A DNA stretch of 64,000 nt from Leptolinea sp964397625 (GTDB taxonomy: Bacteria; Chloroflexota; Anaerolineae; Anaerolineales; Anaerolineaceae), in contig CAYNJT010000004.1 of NCBI GenBank assembly GCA_964397625.1, forward strand, positions 1 through 64,000, read 5' to 3'. The notes under the pieces were generated by a model. It ran no database searches, was not told the DNA's origin, and saw only the letters and a list, made by a program, of their open reading frames with translations. Below are positions 54,330 to 62,519 of this stretch, one piece after another; the stretch's first letter is position 1, and every line of letters starts with the position of its first letter. A program made the position numbers and the translations under genes.

Positions 54330-55568
54330 TCAGGGGATGTTGAATTGGACATTCCATTGACCTTCTTCCTTTTGGTCAATGGTGGATTCAAGCCCAAGAA
54401 TGACAAACCATGTATTTCCCGGCTTCAGGGGCAGTGCCTTGTTCTTCTCATCAAAGAAGATCATAGGCATTTCGTTAGCGGGAGAGCGCCAGTATCCAGG
54501 GATCATGCGACCGTCCCGGAAAAATATTGCCTTGCGTGCTTTTTTGTTGGCCCACAATTCAATATTATGTAATGTTGGATTGTATTCATTGTAGCGGGCA
54601 TATAACAAAACGACATTGTCAAACGCCAATTGATTGCCGGTCAGCTGGTCATCGAGAGGAACAAGCTTAACCGGGTTTTCTGGGATTGTGGATTCAGTCC
54701 AACGGAGATATTTGCGTTGAGAGGGATTGTATCTCCATTCACTTTCGTTAAGGTCATTATACCGGATACGAACTGAATTTCCCTCAAAAAATTCAATTTC
54801 TGGGGGAATTGAGTTAAAAACCATTCCGGTAACAATCTGCCGGTAATTATTAATTTTGTTGGTTTTAAGATAATCATCAAATTTCGTCAGGTTCGCGAAG
54901 ACGGAATTTACTGTGTGGGCACCGGTATCACATAAAGCCGGACAGGTTGATTCTCTGACTGTTATGGCTAATCCATCCAACTCGGCTCGTAATGTATTGC
55001 GAACACGCGGATCGGCGCTGGCATAGGCAAACACGGATTGATACATGGTCGCGAGCTGTAAATCGGCTAACCGCGCGGACCGAACGGGGCCCACTTTTTC
55101 TGGTTTTTGACCATAGTAAATGGCAGAGAAGCGATTCATACCCTCGCCGATGAAATATTCAAAAACCAGGTCTGCCAATGAAAGCCCAAATTGAGGGCGC
55201 CCGCTGGGTGGAAAATTGCTCACCTTGACCATCACCGGGCGGCGATCCAAAACAGCGGGATCGTCAACTTTCAAACCGGTTAAGGGGTTGATATCTTTTG
55301 GAAAACGGTCCGGCCCATAATGTACTGCCTCGACTGTGGAAGTGAGGGTTGGAATGGGTGTGTATGTGGGTGGGGGCACAGGAGATGATGTCGCGGTTTC
55401 CGTCAGAGTCGGAGCAATTGTGTTTTCCAGTGTTGGTGTTTTTTGTATTGTGGAGGTGTAAGCAGGAATCTCGGTTGCCGGTAAAACTTTCTCTACCGGT
55501 TTGCACCCCATTAGCGAAGTGGTGAGATACATGCTCATGATGAACGCCACAAAAAAACGCCGATTCAT
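54330..55568 (-). CDS. DUF3048 lipoprotein 1 (YerB-like)
   Basis: 412 residues: lipobox LMGC, a Pro/Thr-rich spacer (about 30-85), then DUF3048: 'INPLTGLKVDDPAVLDRRPVMVKVSN', 'GPVRSARLADLQLA' and a C-terminal 'LPLKPGNTWFVILG' block. It has a Cys pair 'STCPALC' that is matched in the paralogue upstream ('APCPPVC'), perhaps a disulfide. YerB-type proteins are envelope lipoproteins of uncertain role. Pairing with a paralogue 18 bases away suggests a heteromeric complex. Confidence 0.88.
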   Translation of the reverse strand: MNRRFFVAFIMSMYLTTSLMGCKPVEKVLPATEIPAYTSTIQKTPTLENTIAPTLTETATSSPVPPPTYTPIPTLTSTVEAVHYGPDRFPKDINPLTGLKVDDPAVLDRRPVMVKVSNFPPSGRPQFGLSLADLVFEYFIGEGMNRFSAIYYGQKPEKVGPVRSARLADLQLATMYQSVFAYASADPRVRNTLRAELDGLAITVRESTCPALCDTGAHTVNSVFANLTKFDDYLKTNKINNYRQIVTGMVFNSIPPEIEFFEGNSVRIRYNDLNESEWRYNPSQRKYLRWTESTIPENPVKLVPLDDQLTGNQLAFDNVVLLYARYNEYNPTLHNIELWANKKARKAIFFRDGRMIPGYWRSPANEMPMIFFDEKNKALPLKPGNTWFVILGLESTIDQKEEGQWNVQFNIP

Positions 55569-55586
55569 TGTTATCTCTATTTTCGG

Positions 55587-56753
55587 TTATGGAACATAAA
55601 AGAATAGTTCAAATCTTCCGCCTTGCGGATTTGAAAGTTGAGAACTGATCCCGGCTAGAACAATCCATGTGTTACCGGGTTTCAGCGGCATGGGTGAACC
55701 ATCCTTAAGAAGGAATTCAAACGGTTGTGAGTGATCACGAGTTGTCCATTTTCCGTCATATTTCAATCCATCTCTGAAGTACACGGCCGTTTGCGGGCCC
55801 AGGTTGTTCCAAAGATCGATGTTGTGCAGTGTACGGTTGTACTCGATATAGAAAGTGGATAACACGATCAGGTTTGAAAAACCGAGCTGAATACCGTTGT
55901 TTCGATCCACCAGCGGGATCATTGTAAGCGGCTCACCTTCGTTGCCATCTTCAATCCAGCGCAGGTATTTCCCGGAAGCGGCGTCATACTGCCATTCCCC
56001 TCGATTGATTTCAGAGTATTGAATGAGAACCTGACTGGCGGCTTCTCCACCGGGTGGGGGATCGTTTGTGAAGGTTGCAAATTGCAGGCCAGGTTTTTCC
56101 TGCATGACGCCCTTTGATCGTGCCAATTCGGTTACTCCGGCAGAGTCGGCGAACACCCCGGTCACACTGTGGGTATCATCACCGCAGACCGGAGGGCATG
56201 GCGCGTATTTATAGGCGATCGCGCGGGCGCCAAGTTCGGCATCCAGCACAGTATCCACGCGTTCATCGGCGTTTCCGTAGACCAATACACCCTGGAACAT
56301 GTTGGCGAGCTGGGCATCCACCAGTCTGCCTGAACGGATGGGCCCAACCTGAGGTGAATCATTACCGTAGAACAGGGCCAGAAAGCGATTAAACATCTCT
56401 CCGATGTAGTAGTCGAAAACAATATCGGCAGATGACAGGCCGGCATGCGGCCGCCCGGTGCGCGGATAGTTTGACACTTTAATCATGACCGGAAGCCGGT
56501 TCAATTTTTCCGGGTCGTCCACCGCGAGCCCTGTTAATGGATTGATATTCTGGGGAACAGGTGTTGGTTCGACTGATGGAGTTTCCAGTGCAACTGTTTC
56601 AAGCGTTGGAATAGGATCCTGTTCCAACGTTGGGATCGCGATTGATGAAGGAACTACCGTTCCCCGGGTGGAGGGAGACAAACCAGCCACCTGACATGAA
56701 ATCAGGAGGGGTAAAAGCAGAAATAGAAGTCCACGTCTCCAGAATCTACTCAA
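55587..56753 (-). CDS. DUF3048 lipoprotein 2
   Basis: 388 residues, lipobox ISC-Q (LLISC), a shorter spacer than its paralogue, and the same DUF3048 blocks: 'INPLTGLAVDDPEKLNRLPVMIKVSN', 'GPIRSGRLVDAQLANM' and 'MPLKPGNTWIVLAG'. It keeps the conserved pair 'APCPPVC'. Its ATG overlaps the coaBC stop by 4 bases. Placement directly in the CoA operon is probably one of expression economy rather than a shared pathway. Confidence 0.88.
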   Translation of the reverse strand: MSRFWRRGLLFLLLPLLISCQVAGLSPSTRGTVVPSSIAIPTLEQDPIPTLETVALETPSVEPTPVPQNINPLTGLAVDDPEKLNRLPVMIKVSNYPRTGRPHAGLSSADIVFDYYIGEMFNRFLALFYGNDSPQVGPIRSGRLVDAQLANMFQGVLVYGNADERVDTVLDAELGARAIAYKYAPCPPVCGDDTHSVTGVFADSAGVTELARSKGVMQEKPGLQFATFTNDPPPGGEAASQVLIQYSEINRGEWQYDAASGKYLRWIEDGNEGEPLTMIPLVDRNNGIQLGFSNLIVLSTFYIEYNRTLHNIDLWNNLGPQTAVYFRDGLKYDGKWTTRDHSQPFEFLLKDGSPMPLKPGNTWIVLAGISSQLSNPQGGRFELFFYVP

Positions 56754-57970
56754 CTCTTTTCAAACCAGGCTGAAGCAGTGTTCATAATAGCCTGGGCGGC
56801 CTCCATTTTTGATTGTAGCCCTAATTCCTGAGAGGAGCCATCAGGGAAGAGAAGAACTACCCGATTGGTATCCACCTCAAAACCCGCATCTGAAGCGGAA
56901 ATATCATTGGCCGCGATCAAATCCAGACGTTTCTGTTTCACCTTGCGCCAGGCATTCTCTACCAGGGATTCACTTTCGGCGGCAAACCCAATAACCCGGC
57001 GAGGGAAACCGCTTTGTTCACGTTTTCGGGCCACTTCTGCCAGAATGTCTGCCGTTTTCTCGAGGCGGATTACTGGCACACCGTCGTCCTTTTTGATCTT
57101 TTCATTGGATGGACGGAATGGTCGAAAATCTGCCACAGCTGCCGCCATGATCAACAGGTCGGTTTGATCTATCGATTTAATAACTTCTTCCAGCATTTGC
57201 TGAGCGGTGTTCACCGTCACAAGTTTCGCGCCTGTGGGAGAAGGCAGGTTTCGAGCCGAACTGATCAACGTGACATCACATCCCATATCAAGGGCGGCTT
57301 GGGCCAGCGCATATCCCTGTTTCCCTGAGGAACGGTTGGTTATCACTCGCACCGGATCGATGGGCTCTGAAGTGCCGCCGGCTGTCACCACAACCTTGCG
57401 GCCGGCCATTTTCCCATTGCGGCTGAGGACAAAACGTGCCTGATTTACTATTTCAACCGGTTCACTCATCCGGCCGGGGCCGACCAGCCCCGATGCCAGA
57501 TGTCCGCTCTCGGGACCTACTATAACCGCTCCACGGTTTCGGAGTTTCTCCACATTTTCCTGGGTGATTGGTTGATTGTACATATCCGCGTCCATGGCTG
57601 GGGCCAGGATCAATGGAGCGGAGGAGGCCAGTACCGTAACCGAGAGAAGGTTATCTGCCAAACCCGTGGCCAATTTAGCCATGGTGTTCGCAGAAGCTGG
57701 CGCGATGATCACCAGGTCTGCCTTGTGACCGAGGGCGACATGCACCACATGTCCTTCGCCACCCCACAGGTCAGCTTCGGTGGAAGCTTTTCTTCCGGTG
57801 ACGGATTGAAATGTCAGGGGAGAAACGAATTTACAGGCGGACTCAGTCAAAACAACATCGACAATCGCTCCCGCCTGAGTTAACTTCGATGCCAGATCAG
57901 CACCTTTATACGCGGCTATTGACCCGGTAATCCCGAGAATGACATGCTTGTCCTGCAATGGATTATTCAT
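56750..57970 (-). CDS. coaBC: Bifunctional phosphopantothenoylcysteine decarboxylase/synthetase
   Basis: 406 residues. CoaC half (about 1-185): flavin/substrate motifs 'GSIAAYKG', 'APASANTMAKLATGLADNL' and 'PAMDADMY'. CoaB half (about 190-400): 'TAGGTSEPIDPVRVITNRSSGKQG' in two parts and a C-terminal CTP/phosphopantothenate region. It turns 4'-phosphopantothenate and Cys into 4'-phosphopantetheine through two steps. It overlaps coaX by 8 bases, so the two consecutive CoA steps are coupled. Confidence 0.95.
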   Translation of the reverse strand: MNNPLQDKHVILGITGSIAAYKGADLASKLTQAGAIVDVVLTESACKFVSPLTFQSVTGRKASTEADLWGGEGHVVHVALGHKADLVIIAPASANTMAKLATGLADNLLSVTVLASSAPLILAPAMDADMYNQPITQENVEKLRNRGAVIVGPESGHLASGLVGPGRMSEPVEIVNQARFVLSRNGKMAGRKVVVTAGGTSEPIDPVRVITNRSSGKQGYALAQAALDMGCDVTLISSARNLPSPTGAKLVTVNTAQQMLEEVIKSIDQTDLLIMAAAVADFRPFRPSNEKIKKDDGVPVIRLEKTADILAEVARKREQSGFPRRVIGFAAESESLVENAWRKVKQKRLDLIAANDISASDAGFEVDTNRVVLLFPDGSSQELGLQSKMEAAQAIMNTASAWFEKS

Positions 57971-58736
57971 GTTTTTGGTTCATCTCCCAGATCATACGCA
58001 ACCCATCCAGAGTAAGCCAGGGAGCGATGATCTGGATGGCTTTTGTCTCACTGGCCACGATCTCTGCCAGACCACCGGTGCCTATCACTTTCATGTCGTC
58101 TCCAAGGATTTTTCTGAAGCGGGCAACCATGCCTTCCACCATGCATACATAGCCGAATAACAGGCCGGATTGCATGGCATGAACTGTATTTTTTCCGATC
58201 ACCGACGGAGGCCGCACCAGATCAACGCGCGGCAATTTGGATGTGCGCTGAAACAATGCGTCCGCAGAAATGCCAATTCCCGGGGCAATGGCTCCACCAA
58301 GGTAGTTTCCCTGTGTATCCAGTGCGTCAAACGTGGTGGCCGTACCAAAATCTACGATACAGGCCGGTCCACCGTATAACTTTTGAACGGCTGCCGCGTC
58401 AACCAGGCGGTCGGCACCCACTGAACCAGGATCATCCGTTAAGATGGATACACCGATGTTAACAGAAGAGTCAATAATATATGGATCATGCTTTAAGTAC
58501 TGGCGGCAAGCCTGAACAATCCGACCGGTAAGCGGTGGAACAACTGAGGCCATACAAACCGCCTGGATTTCCGCGGGTTTCACATCCGCGTGTTTTAGCA
58601 GACTGGCCAGCTGAATGCCATATTCATCAGCCATGCGATCATGATCGGTAGCCAGTCGCCATCGGCTTTCCAATATTTCACCATCAAAACAACCGATGGT
58701 GATGTTCGTGTTCCCTATGTCAATTGTTAGCAGCAT
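57963..58736 (-). CDS. coaX: Type III pantothenate kinase
   Basis: 257 residues. ASKHA-fold kinase that phosphorylates pantothenate, the first step of CoA synthesis, and is not inhibited by CoA. Phosphate and substrate motifs: 'DIGNTNITIG' (N-terminus), 'GADRLVDAAAV', 'DFGTATTFDALD' and 'GTGGLAEIV'. Length is typical. It begins 27 bases after the glycosyltransferase gene. Confidence 0.95.
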   Translation of the reverse strand: MLLTIDIGNTNITIGCFDGEILESRWRLATDHDRMADEYGIQLASLLKHADVKPAEIQAVCMASVVPPLTGRIVQACRQYLKHDPYIIDSSVNIGVSILTDDPGSVGADRLVDAAAVQKLYGGPACIVDFGTATTFDALDTQGNYLGGAIAPGIGISADALFQRTSKLPRVDLVRPPSVIGKNTVHAMQSGLLFGYVCMVEGMVARFRKILGDDMKVIGTGGLAEIVASETKAIQIIAPWLTLDGLRMIWEMNQKHE

Positions 58737-58763
58737 AAAAAAATTATACCGCAGCCATTCCTG

Positions 58764-60161
58764 TCAGTTTAAATCACGTTTAAACAACTCTTCCACCGGA
58801 GGAAGGAATAGGAATATCAGTAAAAGAAGGGAAGGATACATGTGCATCAATAACCGATCGTAAGACTGATTAATGTGGATCTGCAAGCCATGAGGTGTGA
58901 TGACATAGATCAGGAAATATCCAATCCACTGGACGATCAAAAGCGCGGAAAGAGTCAGGATGGAGGTTTTATTCTGATTGTTGATCACAGGTCTTAAAGC
59001 CAGCCAGAGTAGGAGAAAAACCAGGGGTATAGGTGCTGACCATCCGCCAAATCCCTTGGGATACGCTTGCAGGGCATGGATCACTTCTCCATATCGTTGA
59101 AATGAGGTCAGCTGGGAGAACGCGCCAGAAAGGTTGCTTGTATCGACCACATCGTTTACAGGCGCCAAAGTAAATTTGAAAAGCAGTACAACTGCCACTG
59201 GAAGTAACATGCCCACCACAAGACTGCCCATTCGCCGAAATGGTTTACTCTTTCGGAACTCGAGGTACACAGCCAGAGAGGCAATAACAATATAAACCGC
59301 CAGGAACAATTGGCCTTCATTTTTCGTCCAGGCGGCCAGCCCGGCAAAAATCCCAGACAATATCAACCATCGGTTAGCCAGTTCATCATCCTGAAAGGCA
59401 AGGCATATACAAGCCACAGCCGAAAGCAGGCAGGTAGCCAGGGGAAGGTCGGCGAATTGAAGAGATCCAAAATAGATAACCCAGGGTGTGCTTAGGAAGA
59501 GTGCCCCGGACAGCCAGGCAATTTTCCTTTTACCAAGAGAAAAAAGAACGCCGGTAAGTATTCCAGCCGAAGCAAAGGTGAATAGACCAGCGACGGCCGG
59601 TGGTATGCGCTGCGATTCTGTCCCGGCAGTGATCCACGAGCGGGCGATGGTCAGGGGAACCAGCAGGGGATAATCCGCATGGAATACGGGGGGAACAAAG
59701 ACAGATTGCCAATGTTCGCCGCCGCGGGCGAGCATGCGGGCTCGGACTGTCCAGATAGCCCAGGCATCATAACGTCCATGGGGGTTAGCATTCGTATAGT
59801 CACTAAAGGAAACCAACCCAATGATAACCACAAATAGGAAGCCAGCCGCGCATAACAGGTCAAGCCGAGACCATTTTCGTGGATCAGGTAAATTCTGGCG
59901 AATCAAGCCGCGTTTTTTCCACAGGAGAAAAGCCAGGCAGGCGATTAACAACCATTCAATGATTACGTACCCGGGAAAAGAGGGATGGAAGACGATTGAC
60001 CATAGAAAAAGCAAACAGGCGGTTATGCCAAAGCCCAACGGAATGCTGATGGAAAAAAGGAACAGCCAGTTGATTTTTTGAGAGGGCAGGGTAATCCACA
60101 CTGCCAATAGGAAACCAAGGAGCAGAGGAGGTAAAAGGGTGAGGTAAACGAGGTAGCTCAT
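58764..60161 (-). CDS. GT-C-like membrane glycosyltransferase
   Basis: 465 residues, about 10-12 membrane segments. The first external loop has 'SDYTNANPHGRYDAWAIWT', with the acidic residues expected for a GT-C enzyme, followed by 'HADYPLLVPL', a typical block of glycosyltransferase family 39-like proteins of this type. It likely moves a sugar from a polyprenyl-phosphate carrier outside the membrane. ATGA overlap with the gene encoding a 153-residue exported protein upstream implies the two act together. Confidence 0.72.
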   Translation of the reverse strand: MSYLVYLTLLPPLLLGFLLAVWITLPSQKINWLFLFSISIPLGFGITACLLFLWSIVFHPSFPGYVIIEWLLIACLAFLLWKKRGLIRQNLPDPRKWSRLDLLCAAGFLFVVIIGLVSFSDYTNANPHGRYDAWAIWTVRARMLARGGEHWQSVFVPPVFHADYPLLVPLTIARSWITAGTESQRIPPAVAGLFTFASAGILTGVLFSLGKRKIAWLSGALFLSTPWVIYFGSLQFADLPLATCLLSAVACICLAFQDDELANRWLILSGIFAGLAAWTKNEGQLFLAVYIVIASLAVYLEFRKSKPFRRMGSLVVGMLLPVAVVLLFKFTLAPVNDVVDTSNLSGAFSQLTSFQRYGEVIHALQAYPKGFGGWSAPIPLVFLLLWLALRPVINNQNKTSILTLSALLIVQWIGYFLIYVITPHGLQIHINQSYDRLLMHMYPSLLLLIFLFLPPVEELFKRDLN

Positions 60162-60619
60162 TTCTCCTGGCGCTCCATTAGAAAGATTTCATTGGAATAT
60201 GTCTGGATTATCTTCAGTCCAAGTTGTTTTTGCACAGTTTCCATTTTTTGCGGATCACCGTTGTCACTGAAATTGCCCAGGATCAGGTCATGATCTGTGC
60301 CGCGTTCGAGTACAACCGGAGCGACTGTGTATTGCGCGAGCAGAAATTCCACTTCCTGGTCGCTGGAGCCATATTTATATCCCGGGATATCCCAATCAGC
60401 CACATAACCTATCGTTCCATATTCCGGCAGGATATTGCGGATTTTTCGCAATCGTTTATCCCAGGCAGTGACCATATCGTCGCCGGTTAATCCATCTGCG
60501 GCAGCCGCCGACAGTTGGTACCCTTGAAAGGATGAGTACAGGATCAATCCGAAAATGGCGAGTAATAATCCAATGACTGTGTAACTATAGATTTTTCCCG
60601 ATTTTTTTCTCAAGATCAC
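60158..60619 (-). CDS. Small single-helix exported protein, unrecognised
   Basis: 153 residues: basic N-terminus, one membrane helix (about 11-33) and an external domain of about 115 residues with no Cys and no recognised motif ('YGTIGYVADWDIPGYKYG' near the middle, reading like a donor- or ligand-loop). Overlaps by 4 bases on both sides, with the methyltransferase-MTHFR gene upstream and the glycosyltransferase downstream. It resembles the small partner proteins often found beside GT-C enzymes, but that is inference. Confidence 0.6.
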   Translation of the reverse strand: MILRKKSGKIYSYTVIGLLLAIFGLILYSSFQGYQLSAAAADGLTGDDMVTAWDKRLRKIRNILPEYGTIGYVADWDIPGYKYGSSDQEVEFLLAQYTVAPVVLERGTDHDLILGNFSDNGDPQKMETVQKQLGLKIIQTYSNEIFLMERQEK

Positions 60620-62511
60620 ACCTTCTTATTTACTGCTTCCACAATTTCAGCTGCGTAATCATACCGGCCAAATGCAGGCATGATATATATTCCATGCGTA
60701 AAGGAGCGTAGTTCATCAGCCAACTCGATGGCAAATTTGACACCTTCCTCCCCACTTCTTTCGCCGGCTTTTCGCATTCTTTCTAGCACGCTTTCTGGAA
60801 TGGAAATCCCGGGGACTTCCTGGTCAAGAAATGTGGCATGGCGGATGTTGGCCGGTGGAAGTATACCGGCCAGAATAGGGAGTTGCAACCCTCCCAGCTC
60901 TTCGGTAACCATTTTCAAAAACCTGCCAGCCAATTGAGGCTGAAAAACTGGCTGGGTAAGGGCAAAATCCGCACCGGCTTTTATCTTTCGGGCGAGATTC
61001 TTGATCTCATCCTTTGGAGAATTGGGGTTTAGATTCAGAGCGCAGCCGACAAAGAAACTGGTCGGTTGGCCAATTTCCGCCCCGGAATGATCCACACCTG
61101 TGTTAAAGCCCTGTTTGATCAATTTGACCAGACCGGAGGGCACAAGATCATAATTATCCATCGCATCGGGGTAATCTCCAATGGATGTGGGGTCCCCCAT
61201 GACCACAAAAACATTGCGGACTCCCAGCGCGTGAGCGGCCAGCAAGTCACCCTGTACGCGGATCAGGTTGCGGCCGCGGGTGGGAAAGTGCAGAACCGTC
61301 TCAATACCGACACGCTGTTGGATAAGGCTGCAAACCGCCCAGGGACTCATTCGCATGCGTGCCATGGGGCTGTCAGCCACGTTAATCGCGTCTGCCCCGG
61401 CTTCTGAAAGCAGGCTGGCTCCGGCCAGAATTTTTTGCGTACCAAGTCCGCGGGGTGGATCCATTTCGACCGCGGTGACAAATTTCCCCGAAATGATTTT
61501 TTTTGCAAATTCCGTGGGTTCCTGCGCGTCGCTTTGAGCAGGGTTTCGATCGTCCACTTTTTCCTGTGGCGCCGGTTCGGCAGGTTCAAGGAATGGTGTC
61601 GTAGTAAGTGCTTTTGCCATAGCCGCGATATGTTCCGGTGTAGTGCCACAGCAACCCCCGATGATACGCGCGCCATTTTTGTAGAAGGCCAAAGCGCATT
61701 CCCCAAAATATTCCGGAGCCGCGGGATACATAATGCGGCCTTCCACACGTTCCGGCCAACCGGCGTTGGGCATGGCGGAAAATACTCCATCCGGAACGGC
61801 AGCACGCATTTCCCGGAGGATGCGTAAAATCTGCACCGGGCCGATGGAACAATTCACACCAATGACGTCCGCGCCGCTATCGGAAAGGGAACGAGCGACT
61901 TTCGCAGGCGCGTCGCCCATCAATGTTCTGTCGTCGGGTGTGAAGGTCATTGACGCGATCACGGGGATGGCGAAACTTAAAGAGCGGGCAACCTTGACCG
62001 CTTCACAGGCTTCCTGCAGGTCGGTCATGGTTTCGATCAAGATTAGATCAACACCAGCCGTTAGTAATGCCATGATCTGTTCTTCAAACGCTCTTCTGGC
62101 TTCCTCAGGTTTGACTCTTCCGTAAGGAGGCAGACGAACACCCAGTGGGCCAACATCACCGGCGATAAGTATGTTTTTGAATGAGCCTACCACTACCCGG
62201 TGAGCCAGATCAACCCCGGCCGTATTGATCTCATTAACCCTGTTGGATAATCCATAACGCGCCAGTTTATACCGGTTGGCACCAAATGTGTTTGTCTGGA
62301 TGATCTGAGAACCGGCATCAATATAGGCACGATGGATTTCTCCCACCAGAGCTGGATCGCGGAGATTCAATTCATCAAAACACTCATCTGTGGCAATACC
62401 ACGCTGGTGCAGCACAGTACCCATCGCGCCATCGGATAATAAAGGCGCGGTTAGCTGAGTTATCTGTTCCCGGGTAAGTCTTCCGCCGGACTCAGAAATT
62501 GGTGATCCCAT
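60616..62511 (-). CDS. Homocysteine S-methyltransferase-methylenetetrahydrofolate reductase fusion
   Basis: 631 residues. The N-terminal half (about 15-305) is a zinc homocysteine methyltransferase: 'LLSDGAMGT', C221 in 'GVNCS', and C287/C288 in 'GGCCGTTPEH' are the zinc ligands. The C-terminal half (about 335-630) is MetF-like: 'VTAVEMDPPRG', 'VMGDPTSIGDYPD', 'ALTQPVFQP' and 'IMPAFGRYDYAAEI'. So one chain makes 5-methyl-THF and carries the homocysteine module; it resembles the YitJ type. The cobalamin and activation modules are on the adjacent gene, 8 bases upstream. It cannot methylate homocysteine by itself with THF unless the other subunit supplies methylcobalamin. Confidence 0.93.
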   Translation of the reverse strand: MGSPISESGGRLTREQITQLTAPLLSDGAMGTVLHQRGIATDECFDELNLRDPALVGEIHRAYIDAGSQIIQTNTFGANRYKLARYGLSNRVNEINTAGVDLAHRVVVGSFKNILIAGDVGPLGVRLPPYGRVKPEEARRAFEEQIMALLTAGVDLILIETMTDLQEACEAVKVARSLSFAIPVIASMTFTPDDRTLMGDAPAKVARSLSDSGADVIGVNCSIGPVQILRILREMRAAVPDGVFSAMPNAGWPERVEGRIMYPAAPEYFGECALAFYKNGARIIGGCCGTTPEHIAAMAKALTTTPFLEPAEPAPQEKVDDRNPAQSDAQEPTEFAKKIISGKFVTAVEMDPPRGLGTQKILAGASLLSEAGADAINVADSPMARMRMSPWAVCSLIQQRVGIETVLHFPTRGRNLIRVQGDLLAAHALGVRNVFVVMGDPTSIGDYPDAMDNYDLVPSGLVKLIKQGFNTGVDHSGAEIGQPTSFFVGCALNLNPNSPKDEIKNLARKIKAGADFALTQPVFQPQLAGRFLKMVTEELGGLQLPILAGILPPANIRHATFLDQEVPGISIPESVLERMRKAGERSGEEGVKFAIELADELRSFTHGIYIMPAFGRYDYAAEIVEAVNKKV

Positions 62512-62519
62512 TGATCCAT

